DNA from: Mucilaginibacter sp. cycad4
Lineage (GTDB): Bacteria > Bacteroidota > Bacteroidia > Sphingobacteriales > Sphingobacteriaceae
NCBI RefSeq assembly: GCF_034263275.1
Contig: NZ_CP139559.1
Coordinates: 3,100,001 to 3,164,000, forward strand
Reading direction: 5' to 3'
DNA: 64,000 bases
The translations under genes were made by a program, and so were the position numbers. This document shows positions 8,066 through 15,962 of this stretch, piece after piece (within the stretch, counting starts at the first letter, position 1; each line of letters begins with the position of its first letter). The notes beneath the pieces are model-generated. The model made no database searches. It was not told the origin of the DNA and worked only from the letters and a program-made list of their open reading frames with translations.

Positions 8066-9649
8066 CTACAACCCTTTAATCGTATTCCAATCAACAACGC
8101 CAACTTTTTTTGCCCATTCCAAATACTCCGCTTCAAGCACTTTAACTTTATCGGTGTATTTAGCAGCAAGGTTATTTATTTCAGAACGATCTGTTTCCAG
8201 GTCGTATAATTCCCATGGCTCACCAATTTCGGCAACCAGCTTCCATTGGCCTTTTCTTATGGCCCTGCTCCCCTCATGTTCCCAGAATAATGTTTTATTA
8301 CCGGTATAAGCTTTCCTCTTAAAAGCATCGAGCAAACTGATGCCTGCCAATGGTGTAAGCTGCCTGTTTTTAAATTGAGCCGGGTAGTTTACACCGGCAA
8401 GGTCAAGGCAGGTTGGCATTAGATCAATCAAGTGCCCCGGACTACTATCGGAACTTCCGGCTTTGATATGCCCCGGATACCAGGCAATCAACGGTGTGGC
8501 TATCCCCCCTTCGTGTGTGTTGCGTTTAAACAACTTAAATGGTGTATTGCTCACATTGGCCCATGGGATCTCATAACTGTCAATCGAATTGACAGAACCG
8601 GGAGTTCCATTCTTTTGGATCACCGTTGACAAACTTTTTACTTCATCGGCACTGCCGCCATTGTCAGATGCAAACAGTACAATGGTATTTTTATCTTTTC
8701 CCAGTTTTTTCAACCGGGTCATGATCTCGCCTACACATGCGTCCATCCGGTAAACCATAGCAGCATAAATAGCCATACGAGTATCCCATTTATCTTTTTC
8801 TCCCGGAGATAGTGAATCCCATGCCGGAGCACGCTTATCCCGCGCCGATAGCTGCCATTGTTTTTTGATAATACCGGTGGCCAATTGTTTTTCATAGCGC
8901 TGTTTCCGCAAAACATCCCAGCCTTTTAGATATTGGCCTTTAAACTTTGCTATATCTTCGGGCAGGGCCTGGATGGGCCAATGCGGGGCATTATAAGCCA
9001 CATATAGAAAGAAAGGCTTCTGCTGATCCTTGATCTTGTCTAATGATTTTACAGCGAAATCAGTAATAGCTTGTGTAAGATATTTTGAAGTATCGCTACG
9101 GGTGATCTCCTTGTCATTCAGCATAAAAGTGATTTTGCTGCCATCATTATACAGCGGTGCCGAATTGAAATAACTGCTGCCATTGTTCAGCATCGTAAAG
9201 GATTGATCGAAACCGCGGTTATAGGCCAAAGCGGATTGCGGCAACCCCACATGCCATTTGCCTGATACGATGGTATTATAACCTGCCTGCTCTTTCAGCA
9301 ACTCGGCAATGGTAGCACTATGATCATTTAAGTAGCCCTGGTATGCTGGCGAACCTTTGTATTTTACCATATCACCAACGCCGGCCTGATGAGGATATAA
9401 ACCTGTTAGCAATGCCGCACGTGAGGGACAACATCTTCCCGCATTATAAAATTGCGTCATTTTCAGGCCTTCGCGGGCAAGCCTGTCGATATTAGGTGTG
9501 CTGATCTCCGAGCCAAAGCAGCCGATATCAGAAAAGCCCATATCGTCGGCTAAAATGATGACGATATTGGGCTTTTGCTTAGGGGCCTGCCCAAACACAG
9601 GCCCCGTACAAAATATAGCGATAAGTAAGTAGCAGATGTTTTTTATCAT
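8066..9649 (-). CDS. Secreted arylsulfatase (S1 family)
   Basis: 527 aa with a signal peptide (MIKNICYLLIAIFCTGPVFG). The alkaline-phosphatase-like fold shows the calcium-binding ILADDMG at D35-D36. The sulfatase signature CCPSR at residues 73-77 makes C73 the residue converted to formylglycine. Further elements are GKWHVGL, APHWPIQ and ASDNGGSAD. It hydrolyses sulfate esters in the periplasm or outside the cell; the organic substrate cannot be told from sequence. It is the last gene of the minus-strand operon, 9 bp after the thioredoxin-like gene. It differs clearly from the two sulfatases upstream (CAPTR type), so the locus probably attacks more than one sulfate ester. The cognate activating enzyme is encoded at 21003. 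Confidence 0.93.
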   Translation of the reverse strand: MIKNICYLLIAIFCTGPVFGQAPKQKPNIVIILADDMGFSDIGCFGSEISTPNIDRLAREGLKMTQFYNAGRCCPSRAALLTGLYPHQAGVGDMVKYKGSPAYQGYLNDHSATIAELLKEQAGYNTIVSGKWHVGLPQSALAYNRGFDQSFTMLNNGSSYFNSAPLYNDGSKITFMLNDKEITRSDTSKYLTQAITDFAVKSLDKIKDQQKPFFLYVAYNAPHWPIQALPEDIAKFKGQYLKGWDVLRKQRYEKQLATGIIKKQWQLSARDKRAPAWDSLSPGEKDKWDTRMAIYAAMVYRMDACVGEIMTRLKKLGKDKNTIVLFASDNGGSADEVKSLSTVIQKNGTPGSVNSIDSYEIPWANVSNTPFKLFKRNTHEGGIATPLIAWYPGHIKAGSSDSSPGHLIDLMPTCLDLAGVNYPAQFKNRQLTPLAGISLLDAFKRKAYTGNKTLFWEHEGSRAIRKGQWKLVAEIGEPWELYDLETDRSEINNLAAKYTDKVKVLEAEYLEWAKKVGVVDWNTIKGL

Positions 9650-9658
9650 TGCTGTGTT

Positions 9659-10390
9659 TTATTTACCACTTGCAGCCAGCCCGGTTCGGGCTTGTTCAGC
9701 AACAGCCTCAATTTGTGTGGTCGATGAAAAGCCCTGCTTTTTCCAAACCTCTTTACCGTTTTTATACAGCACCAGCGTTGGCAGCACATTTACCTTTAAC
9801 TCTTTGGCTAAAGTGGTATTATCATAAACCTCAATGCTGATCACTTTGGGTGTAAAAGCAGCATTTGCTTTGAGCGAATCAAGTACCGGCACCAGCTTTT
9901 TGCAGGCCCCGCAATACCTCGAACCAAAATCAACCAACACTAAAGATGATGACGCTGCCAGTTCATTAAACTGGGTTTTTGACAAGGAAACTCCTTTTTT
10001 TGTGGTAGAAATAATTGGATAACCCGATCCTATCCAGTTGGCTAAACCACCAGGCAATTCCTCTACATCTTTAAACCCTTTAGCCCTCAACTCGCGACAC
10101 AATACCGTGCTACGGCCGTTAGCTATCGAGTAAACAAAGGTTGGTTTATCCTTATCCAGGCCATCCACTTTCTGCTGATAACCGGCTGCTTTGGCATCAA
10201 CGTTTACAGCTCCTTTAATATGGTTCTGCACAAACTCCTCAGCCGAACGGGCATCTAAAATCTGTGGTTCTTTTGCCTGTTTTAATTTGGCCGCAAATGC
10301 TTCAAGAGATAATAAAGCAGGCGATTGCGCTTTTGCCTCGCCGATAAAAACTACCAGTAGCGCGAGCAATACAATTTTTAAGCTTTTCAT
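9659..10390 (-). CDS. Exported rhodanese-like/thioredoxin fusion protein
   Basis: 243 aa with a signal peptide (MKSLKIVLLALLVVFIGEAKA). Residues about 28-125 form a rhodanese domain (ILDARSAEEFVQNHIKGAVNV, LPGGLANW). In its active-site loop the sulfur-carrying cysteine is replaced: VYSIANGRS has Ser88 where CxxGxR rhodaneses have Cys. Residues about 140-240 are a thioredoxin fold with the redox pair C160-GA-C163 (RYCGACKKL) and the cis-Pro segment VLPTLVLY. The protein should act as a periplasmic thiol oxidoreductase with a non-catalytic rhodanese module. It sits between two sulfatase genes (2 bp and 9 bp gaps), so it may keep sulfatases or the formylglycine enzyme in the right redox state. 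Confidence 0.88.
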   Translation of the reverse strand: MKSLKIVLLALLVVFIGEAKAQSPALLSLEAFAAKLKQAKEPQILDARSAEEFVQNHIKGAVNVDAKAAGYQQKVDGLDKDKPTFVYSIANGRSTVLCRELRAKGFKDVEELPGGLANWIGSGYPIISTTKKGVSLSKTQFNELAASSSLVLVDFGSRYCGACKKLVPVLDSLKANAAFTPKVISIEVYDNTTLAKELKVNVLPTLVLYKNGKEVWKKQGFSSTTQIEAVAEQARTGLAASGK

Positions 10391-10392
10391 GG

Positions 10393-12273
10393 TTAATTGT
10401 TGTTTTCGAGTTTATGGATTCGTTTGTTGTTGATATCGTCCCTGTCGATAAATGGATAGATGTGGTTCTTTTTAGCTTCAGCGTCAAACACGTCTTTCAG
10501 CTCCTTTAATTTTTCAGGATATTTTTTGGCGAGGTCAACACGCTCATTAAAATCCTCGTTCAGGTTATAAAGCTTCCAAACATCCTTATCGTAATTACGT
10601 TCAGGGATGGTTTTGCCTTGCGGGAAGTTCAGTAAGTCCACATTGTCCGGGCGGTGTGCAGCCTCGGCCTTCCAGCCATCTTTGTAGATAGACCTTGAGG
10701 TAAAAATGTAATAATACTGTTGTGTATGCAGCGATTTTGCCTGAGCATTATTGAACGAACCGAAGAATGATTTACCCTGTAACGTATCCTGCTTAATGCC
10801 TTTAACATACTGGGGCAATTTTAAACCGGCGGCCTCAATAGTAGTCGGGAATACATCAGATACGTGACTATATTGTGTGCGGATGCCTCCTTTTTCGGTG
10901 ATGAGTTTTGGATAATAAACAATGAGCGGATTGTGGGTACCACCTTCAGCGTCAGCGTCCGATTTCCAGTATTTAAACGGCGTATTAGCCGCCTGTGCCC
11001 AGCCCAGTGGGTAATTGGTTGAAGCCTCCGGTGTGCCGATGGTTTCGTAATCGCTTTCGTTCTTTTTGATATAATCAGCTTCCGGCGTTGTAGCTGGTGA
11101 GTTTTTAGGGTTAATTACACCATGCACAGTTCCCTCCTTACTTGCACCGTTATCCCCTATCATCACAAAAACCAAGGTATTATCAAACTGGCCCGAAGCT
11201 TTCAGATAGCTGATCACCCGGCCAACCTGGTGATCGATGTAGGTTAGATAGCCTGCATAAACTTCCATGAACCGGGCATACAATTTCTTCTGATCGGCAG
11301 GCAAACTGTTCCAGGCCTGGATGCGCTCGTTACGCTCGGGCAATTTGGCATAAGCAGGAATGTAGCCGGCTTTCTTCTGGTTTTCGAATACTTTTTGGCG
11401 GTAAACATCCCAGCCCTCATCAAACTTGCCTTTATACAGGTCGCTCCATTCGTGGCTCACCTGGTGTGGCGCATGGGTAGCGCCGGGCGCATAGTATAAA
11501 AAGAAAGGTTGATCAGGTGCCGCTTTATGGGCAGCATCGATATAGGCAATGGCCTTGTCAGTGATCTGCTCATTCAGGTTGCGGCCATCGGGTTTAATGT
11601 GGAAATTATCCTCTACCAAATGCGGCGGATTATACTGATCGGTAGCCGATTCCAGGAAGCCGAAGTGATGATCAAAACCCTTACCGGTAGGCCAGCGGTC
11701 AAACGGGCCAACGGCTGTGGTATCCTCATCCGGCGTTACCCCCCACTTACCTACTGCAAAAGTACTGTAGCCATTAGCACGTAAAGCCTCAGCAATGGTA
11801 CCTTTATCGGGCGGGATACGTCCATCATAGCCCGGAAAACCCGCTGCTGTAGAAGCGTGGGCAAAATTACCCATGTGCACATAGTGGTGGTTACGCCCGG
11901 TAAGTAATGAAGACCGCGTTGGCGCGCAAATACCCGCCGTGTGAAAATTGGTATAGCGCAAACCGTTATTGGCCAGCGTATCAAAGTTTGGCGTATTGAT
12001 CAATCCGCCAAAAGTGCCCGACGCGCCGAAGCCCACGTCATCCAATAGAATCCAAACTATGTTTGGCGCAGCTTTTGGGGCTTTAAGCGGTTTGTTCCAC
12101 CACTCTTTTGATTCGGCAAGCGTTTTTCCTTCCACACCTTTAAAGTTGGCTGGGTCAATAGGTGCTATATTTGCCGGCGTTACCTTTACCTGCGGCAGTT
12201 GCGCTAAGGCCGGTGCGCTGAATGCGAGCGCCAATGCCGATAACATAACAATTCGTTGATAAGCGTATTTCAT
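10393..12273 (-). CDS. Secreted arylsulfatase, CAPTR type, copy B
   Basis: 626 aa. A signal peptide (MKYAYQRIVMLSALALAFSAPALA) precedes the sulfatase domain: ILLDDVGFG with D78-D79, then CAPTR at 116-120 with C116 as the presumed formylglycine site, followed by SSLLTGRNHH. The protein has the long insert seen in its neighbour (DLYKGKFDEGWDVYRQK, PERNERIQAWNSLP, GDNGASKEGT). It is clearly a paralogue of the gene at 12293; long segments are nearly the same. The two lie 19 bp apart in one operon, which points to tandem duplication. Substrate unknown. Confidence 0.93.
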   Translation of the reverse strand: MKYAYQRIVMLSALALAFSAPALAQLPQVKVTPANIAPIDPANFKGVEGKTLAESKEWWNKPLKAPKAAPNIVWILLDDVGFGASGTFGGLINTPNFDTLANNGLRYTNFHTAGICAPTRSSLLTGRNHHYVHMGNFAHASTAAGFPGYDGRIPPDKGTIAEALRANGYSTFAVGKWGVTPDEDTTAVGPFDRWPTGKGFDHHFGFLESATDQYNPPHLVEDNFHIKPDGRNLNEQITDKAIAYIDAAHKAAPDQPFFLYYAPGATHAPHQVSHEWSDLYKGKFDEGWDVYRQKVFENQKKAGYIPAYAKLPERNERIQAWNSLPADQKKLYARFMEVYAGYLTYIDHQVGRVISYLKASGQFDNTLVFVMIGDNGASKEGTVHGVINPKNSPATTPEADYIKKNESDYETIGTPEASTNYPLGWAQAANTPFKYWKSDADAEGGTHNPLIVYYPKLITEKGGIRTQYSHVSDVFPTTIEAAGLKLPQYVKGIKQDTLQGKSFFGSFNNAQAKSLHTQQYYYIFTSRSIYKDGWKAEAAHRPDNVDLLNFPQGKTIPERNYDKDVWKLYNLNEDFNERVDLAKKYPEKLKELKDVFDAEAKKNHIYPFIDRDDINNKRIHKLENNN

Positions 12274-12292
12274 GATCTTAAAGATTTAAAAT

Positions 12293-14128
12293 TTACTTTT
12301 TATAATTTTTGTGGATGCGCTGGTGATAAACATCATACCAGTCGATAAACGGATAAAGGTTATTTTTTTGAGCCTGTGCTTCAAAAACAGCTTTCAACTC
12401 CTTTAACTTTTCAGGATATTTTTTGGCGAGGTCAATGCGCTCATTGAAATCCTCATTCAGGTTATATAATTCCCAAATGTCGTCATCAAAACTCTTATCT
12501 GGCACGTTTTGACCAACTTTAAAATCCCCAAGTTCAACATTATCAGGATGATGCGCAGCTTCGGCCTTCCAACCATCGCTATAAATCGACCTGGAACCAA
12601 AAATGTAATAATGCTGCAAAACATGTTTTGATTTTGCTTCAGGATGATCAAATGAATACACGAGCGATGTACCCTGTAAAGTATCCTGTTTAATGCCCCT
12701 GATATATTCGGGCAGTTTAATGCCGGTATATTCAAGGGTAGTTGGCAATACGTCAATCACATGCCCATACTGGGTGCGGATAGTCCCTTTATCTTTAATG
12801 CCTTTAGGGTAGTAAACAATTAAAGGGTTACGGGTGCCGCCTTCCGAATTGGCATCCTGTTTCCAGTACTTAAATGGTGTATTAGCCGCCTGTGCCCAGC
12901 CCAGTGGGTAATTTGTACTGGCCTGCGGCGTGCCGATATCGGTGATATCTTCAATATTGGTTTTCAGGTAAGCATCTTCAGCAACCAGTTTGGCCGAGTT
13001 TTTTTTAGGATTGATCACACCATGAACCGTACCTTCTTTACTGGCACCGTTATCGCCAATGATCACAAATACTAATGTGTTATCCAGCTGACCGCTTTGT
13101 TTCAGGTAATTGATGAGCCGGCCAACTTCATGATCGGTATAGGTAAGGTATCCGGCGTAAACTTCCATGAAACGCGCGTATAGCTTTTTCTCAGCCTCAG
13201 GCAATGATTTCCATGCAGGGATCCGCGTATTACGTTCAGGCAGTTTGGCGTAAGCAGGGATAATGCCCAATTGTTTTTGCCTTGCAATAACCTTCTCCCT
13301 GAAATCGTCCCAACCGCTGTCAAACTGGCCTTTGTACAGGTCGCTCCATTCGGTGGCTACCTGGTGAGGCGAATGGGTTGCTCCCGGTGCGTAGTATAAA
13401 AAGAAAGGTTTTTCGGGTGCCACTTTATGCTGGCGGGTTAGGTAAAATATAGCTTTATCCGTAATCTGATCGGTAAGGTGACGGCCGTCTGGCGTTACAT
13501 GAGCATTGTCTTCCACCAAATCCGGTTTATACTGATCTGTAGCCGAGCCTAAAAATCCGAAGAAATGATCGAAACCTTTACCTGTAGGCCAGCGGTCGAA
13601 CGGACCGGCATCGGTTGCATCCTCATCGGGTGTAAGCCCGTATTTACCTACCGCGAAGGTGTTATAACCATTCTCGCGTAAAATCTCGGCAACGGTTCCC
13701 TTATCAGATGGGATCCGCCCGTCATAACCCGGAAAACCGGCCGACAAGGTTACGTGCGAAAAGCCACCTTCATGAACATAATGATGGTTGCGGCCTGTCA
13801 ATAAAGCCGAACGTGTAGGCGCGCAGATCCCTGCTGTATGGAAATTGGTATACCGCAGGCCATTGTTGGCCAGCGTATCAAAATTGGGGGTTTTGATGAT
13901 GCCGCCAAAGGTGCTCGTAGCGCCGAAGCCCACATCATCTAAAATAATCCACAATACGTTTGGCGCGCCGGTGGGTGCTTTATGAGGCTCAGGCCACCAC
14001 TCCTTCGAATCATCAAGCGTTTTACCCACCGTGCCGCCAAATACCGGTGCCTGTCCATTTTGTGCCCTGGCTGTAAATGCGGCAAGCAAGCCAAGCGACA
14101 GGAACAATGTTATTTTTTTTGTTTTCAT
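12293..14128 (-). CDS. Secreted arylsulfatase, CAPTR type, copy A
   Basis: 611 aa, with a signal peptide ending near FTARAQ. IILDDVGFG supplies the calcium-binding aspartates, and CAPTR at 102-106 has C102 as formylglycine precursor. GKYGLTPDED, APGATHSPHQ and IIGDNGASKEGT follow. The C-terminal block (LYNLNEDFNERIDLAKKYPE) is almost identical to copy B. It is transcribed just before copy B and 11 bp after the NTF2-like gene. Both copies keep all visible active-site residues, so neither looks decayed. Confidence 0.93.
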   Translation of the reverse strand: MKTKKITLFLSLGLLAAFTARAQNGQAPVFGGTVGKTLDDSKEWWPEPHKAPTGAPNVLWIILDDVGFGATSTFGGIIKTPNFDTLANNGLRYTNFHTAGICAPTRSALLTGRNHHYVHEGGFSHVTLSAGFPGYDGRIPSDKGTVAEILRENGYNTFAVGKYGLTPDEDATDAGPFDRWPTGKGFDHFFGFLGSATDQYKPDLVEDNAHVTPDGRHLTDQITDKAIFYLTRQHKVAPEKPFFLYYAPGATHSPHQVATEWSDLYKGQFDSGWDDFREKVIARQKQLGIIPAYAKLPERNTRIPAWKSLPEAEKKLYARFMEVYAGYLTYTDHEVGRLINYLKQSGQLDNTLVFVIIGDNGASKEGTVHGVINPKKNSAKLVAEDAYLKTNIEDITDIGTPQASTNYPLGWAQAANTPFKYWKQDANSEGGTRNPLIVYYPKGIKDKGTIRTQYGHVIDVLPTTLEYTGIKLPEYIRGIKQDTLQGTSLVYSFDHPEAKSKHVLQHYYIFGSRSIYSDGWKAEAAHHPDNVELGDFKVGQNVPDKSFDDDIWELYNLNEDFNERIDLAKKYPEKLKELKAVFEAQAQKNNLYPFIDWYDVYHQRIHKNYKK

Positions 14129-14139
14129 CTGTAAAAGGT

Positions 14140-14616
14140 TTATTCGGCATAGCTGGAGCGGAACTTCACACCCCAGCGGCCGTTTTCTTTGGTTAATATG
14201 TATAATGATTCATAATGCCCTATCAGGCTGCCGTCAGCCCGGAAGCGTGAAAATCGGGTGTCCACATGCACCTTATCTGCCGATGCCTGAACAATGTTAC
14301 GGTGGTCCCACTGGCTGTGGTGCCACCCTGCTTTTTGCAGCTCGCCAAATACTTTTGCCGAATCGCGCAGACCAGCCTTTTCCAATACCGACATTTTGCC
14401 GCCTGCCAGCCGATAATGCGGAAACTGGTAAGTAGCCTCCCACCCATTCAAATCTTTGGCATTAAAGGTTGCCATATATTCGTCAAGTACCTGCAACACG
14501 GCGGCGCGTACTCTGGGGTCGATGCCGTGTGAGCCGTTTTCGATAGGGGCGCTTTGTGCCGATACCCGGCTGACGAGGCCAGCCAGGATTAACAGGAACA
14601 TTGTTATCTTTTTCAT
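14140..14616 (-). CDS. Exported NTF2-like small protein
   Basis: 158 aa from the ATG at 14616, chosen because it gives the signal peptide MKKITMFLLILAGLVSRVSAQ. A longer frame upstream runs through an intergenic repeat and the IS end. The mature part (VLQVLDEYMATFNAKDLNGW, then WDHRNIVQASADKVHV, and YESLYILTKENGRWGVKFRS at the end) has the layout of a cone-shaped NTF2/SnoaL-like fold. I cannot assign an activity; such proteins bind small molecules or act as isomerases. It is the first gene after the IS insertion and 11 bp before the tandem sulfatases. Confidence 0.75.
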   Translation of the reverse strand: MKKITMFLLILAGLVSRVSAQSAPIENGSHGIDPRVRAAVLQVLDEYMATFNAKDLNGWEATYQFPHYRLAGGKMSVLEKAGLRDSAKVFGELQKAGWHHSQWDHRNIVQASADKVHVDTRFSRFRADGSLIGHYESLYILTKENGRWGVKFRSSYAE

Positions 14617-14744
14617 AGATATTGCTTTTGGAATTCTTGCTCCCCTCTTGAGAGGGGGCGCGAAGGACAGGGCGTTGGGAGGGGTGTGTTGTATGAGCGA
14701 TAAGTCGCCTACAGAGTAACACATCCCTCCACCCCTCTCAAGAG

Positions 14745-14763
14745 CAGGGCTGTTGCATTCTAA
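14745..14763 (+). repeat. IS left terminal inverted repeat
   Basis: CAGGGCTGTTGCATTCTAA, perfectly complementary to 15889-15907. The transposase stop codon (14760-14762) lies inside it. CAGGG at the tip is usual for ISAs1-type elements. Confidence 0.9.
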
Positions 14764-15853
14764 TTTAATAGTTGTTTTAACCTGTTGATATCGTTGCAAA
14801 CAAGCCTTTGCGCTTGTGCGAGGTTTGGGTAATCATTTATTCTAAATACATTAATAACTATGTTTCTGAACACAGAAGTATTTTCAGGCGCATTGGATGT
14901 TCTAATTCGTGAAGCGTCTTCGTTAAATGTCACGTCCTTTACCCAATGAAGACTGTTTTCTATACTCCAATGGCTTTTAATACCATGGCAGAATGTTTGC
15001 GCATTACCGATTAAGCTACTGATGAAAAAGGCGTATTCTTCCCGGATACGTCCTTTTTCTTTTACCCAGCGATGCACTTTAATAAGTTGGCTTACCCCAG
15101 CCCATGTGTTACTGATTTCCTCTGTTCCCGGGTACACCCAAACTGTTCTACGTTCTATTCGCCCTTTGTTTTTCAACAACTCAACAAACTTACTACAAAC
15201 CATTGCCTCGTCCGATGTAATGGTTTCGATCTTTTTGTAAAGGTTCTTTTGATTCTTCTTCACGCCTATTATATAATTGTTATCTGTATCAATAATAGCC
15301 TCTACCGTTTTTTTTGACAATGTAATGCGTCAAGTGTAAACGTTACCCCCTGTAATCCTAAACTGGAAATAAGCTGCTGAACTACAGAGATTTCACTTTG
15401 TTTTGAGTTGTCAACCAAACCATGGCCAACGACTTGATTACTCCTGCTACTATACAAGCTTACCAGGCTTACAAATCGTTGTTTGTCAAGAGAATAATCG
15501 CTCATCGTCCCTTTCATTGCCTTACCATCTATATGTAGCCATTCATTTTTAGACAAATCAATATGCTGACTGGCCCATTTATGGAAACTCTCATTTAAGC
15601 TGTTAAAGTCTAAATCTTGTATTACACGTCTTATAGTATAAAAGCTTGGAAGGCGGGCTTTATTAGGCTGAAAGAAGGCCAAAAGATCGACTTCATTCCG
15701 CTTTATAAAATCACCCATCGAACGATAGCCATGATAACCGCTCATTGTACTCATTAACACAAGCAACAGAATGAAAGTCTGGTCATGGCGCTGGCCTGCC
15801 TTTCGCCTTATATCCGGTAACTCTGATAAATACGCTAATATGCTCTTATCCAT
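14760..15853 (-). CDS. ISAs1-type transposase, reading frame broken at an A8 run
   Basis: The N-terminal part runs from 15853 to a stop at 15302 (MDKSILAYLSELPDIRRKAG..., HIDGKAMKG with the first catalytic Asp, TLDALHCQK with the second). The C-terminal part continues in the -1 frame from about 15320 to 14760 (TVEAIIDT..., HWSIENSLHWVKDVTFNED with the Glu). The switch occurs at eight A residues read as CAA AAA AAA, which contains the canonical slippery heptamer A_AAA_AAA. A -1 slip gives QKKTVEA, the expected continuation. Either this is programmed frameshifting, a one-base deletion in a homopolymer, or a sequencing error. Members of this family usually have one uninterrupted frame. Confidence 0.85.
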
Positions 15854-15888
15854 CCTAACTTTTTTGACCTCAAGTTAACTTATAATAT

Positions 15889-15907
15889 TTAGAATGCAAC
15901 AGCCCTG
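15889..15907 (-). repeat. IS right terminal inverted repeat
   Basis: TTAGAATGCAACAGCCCTG, the exact reverse complement of 14745-14763. Similarity stops after position 19. Confidence 0.9.
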
Positions 15908-15962
15908 CTCTCAAGAGGGGAATCGCGCAGGCCATTGCCCGCATCGCTCAGTTCATCAGCTT

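Larger units (their letters stand above)
14745..15907 (-). mobile_element. ISAs1-family insertion sequence, 1163 bp
   Basis: The element has perfect 19-bp terminal inverted repeats, a transposase of ISAs1 type and a 10-bp target duplication, CTCTCAAGAG, at 14735-14744 and 15908-15917. Identical duplications and intact ends indicate a recent insertion. It landed in an intergenic hairpin between the SusD gene and the sulfatase genes, in the same orientation as the operon. It could therefore reduce, or through its own promoter alter, expression of the downstream sulfatases. Confidence 0.93.
14641..15922. repeat. 17-bp inverted repeat split by the IS element
   Basis: The left arm TCCCCTCTTGAGAGGGG (14641-14657) is perfectly complementary to a right arm rebuilt from 14732-14744 plus 15918-15922, once the IS and one copy of its target duplication are removed. 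The original hairpin lay between the SusD gene (stop at 15963) and the NTF2-like gene. The IS cut inside the right arm. Confidence 0.75.

Noticed and set aside
14617..14799. N-terminal extension of the NTF2-like protein up to 14799
   Set aside because: It would read through an intergenic repeat and the IS end. The ATG at 14616 gives a proper signal peptide.
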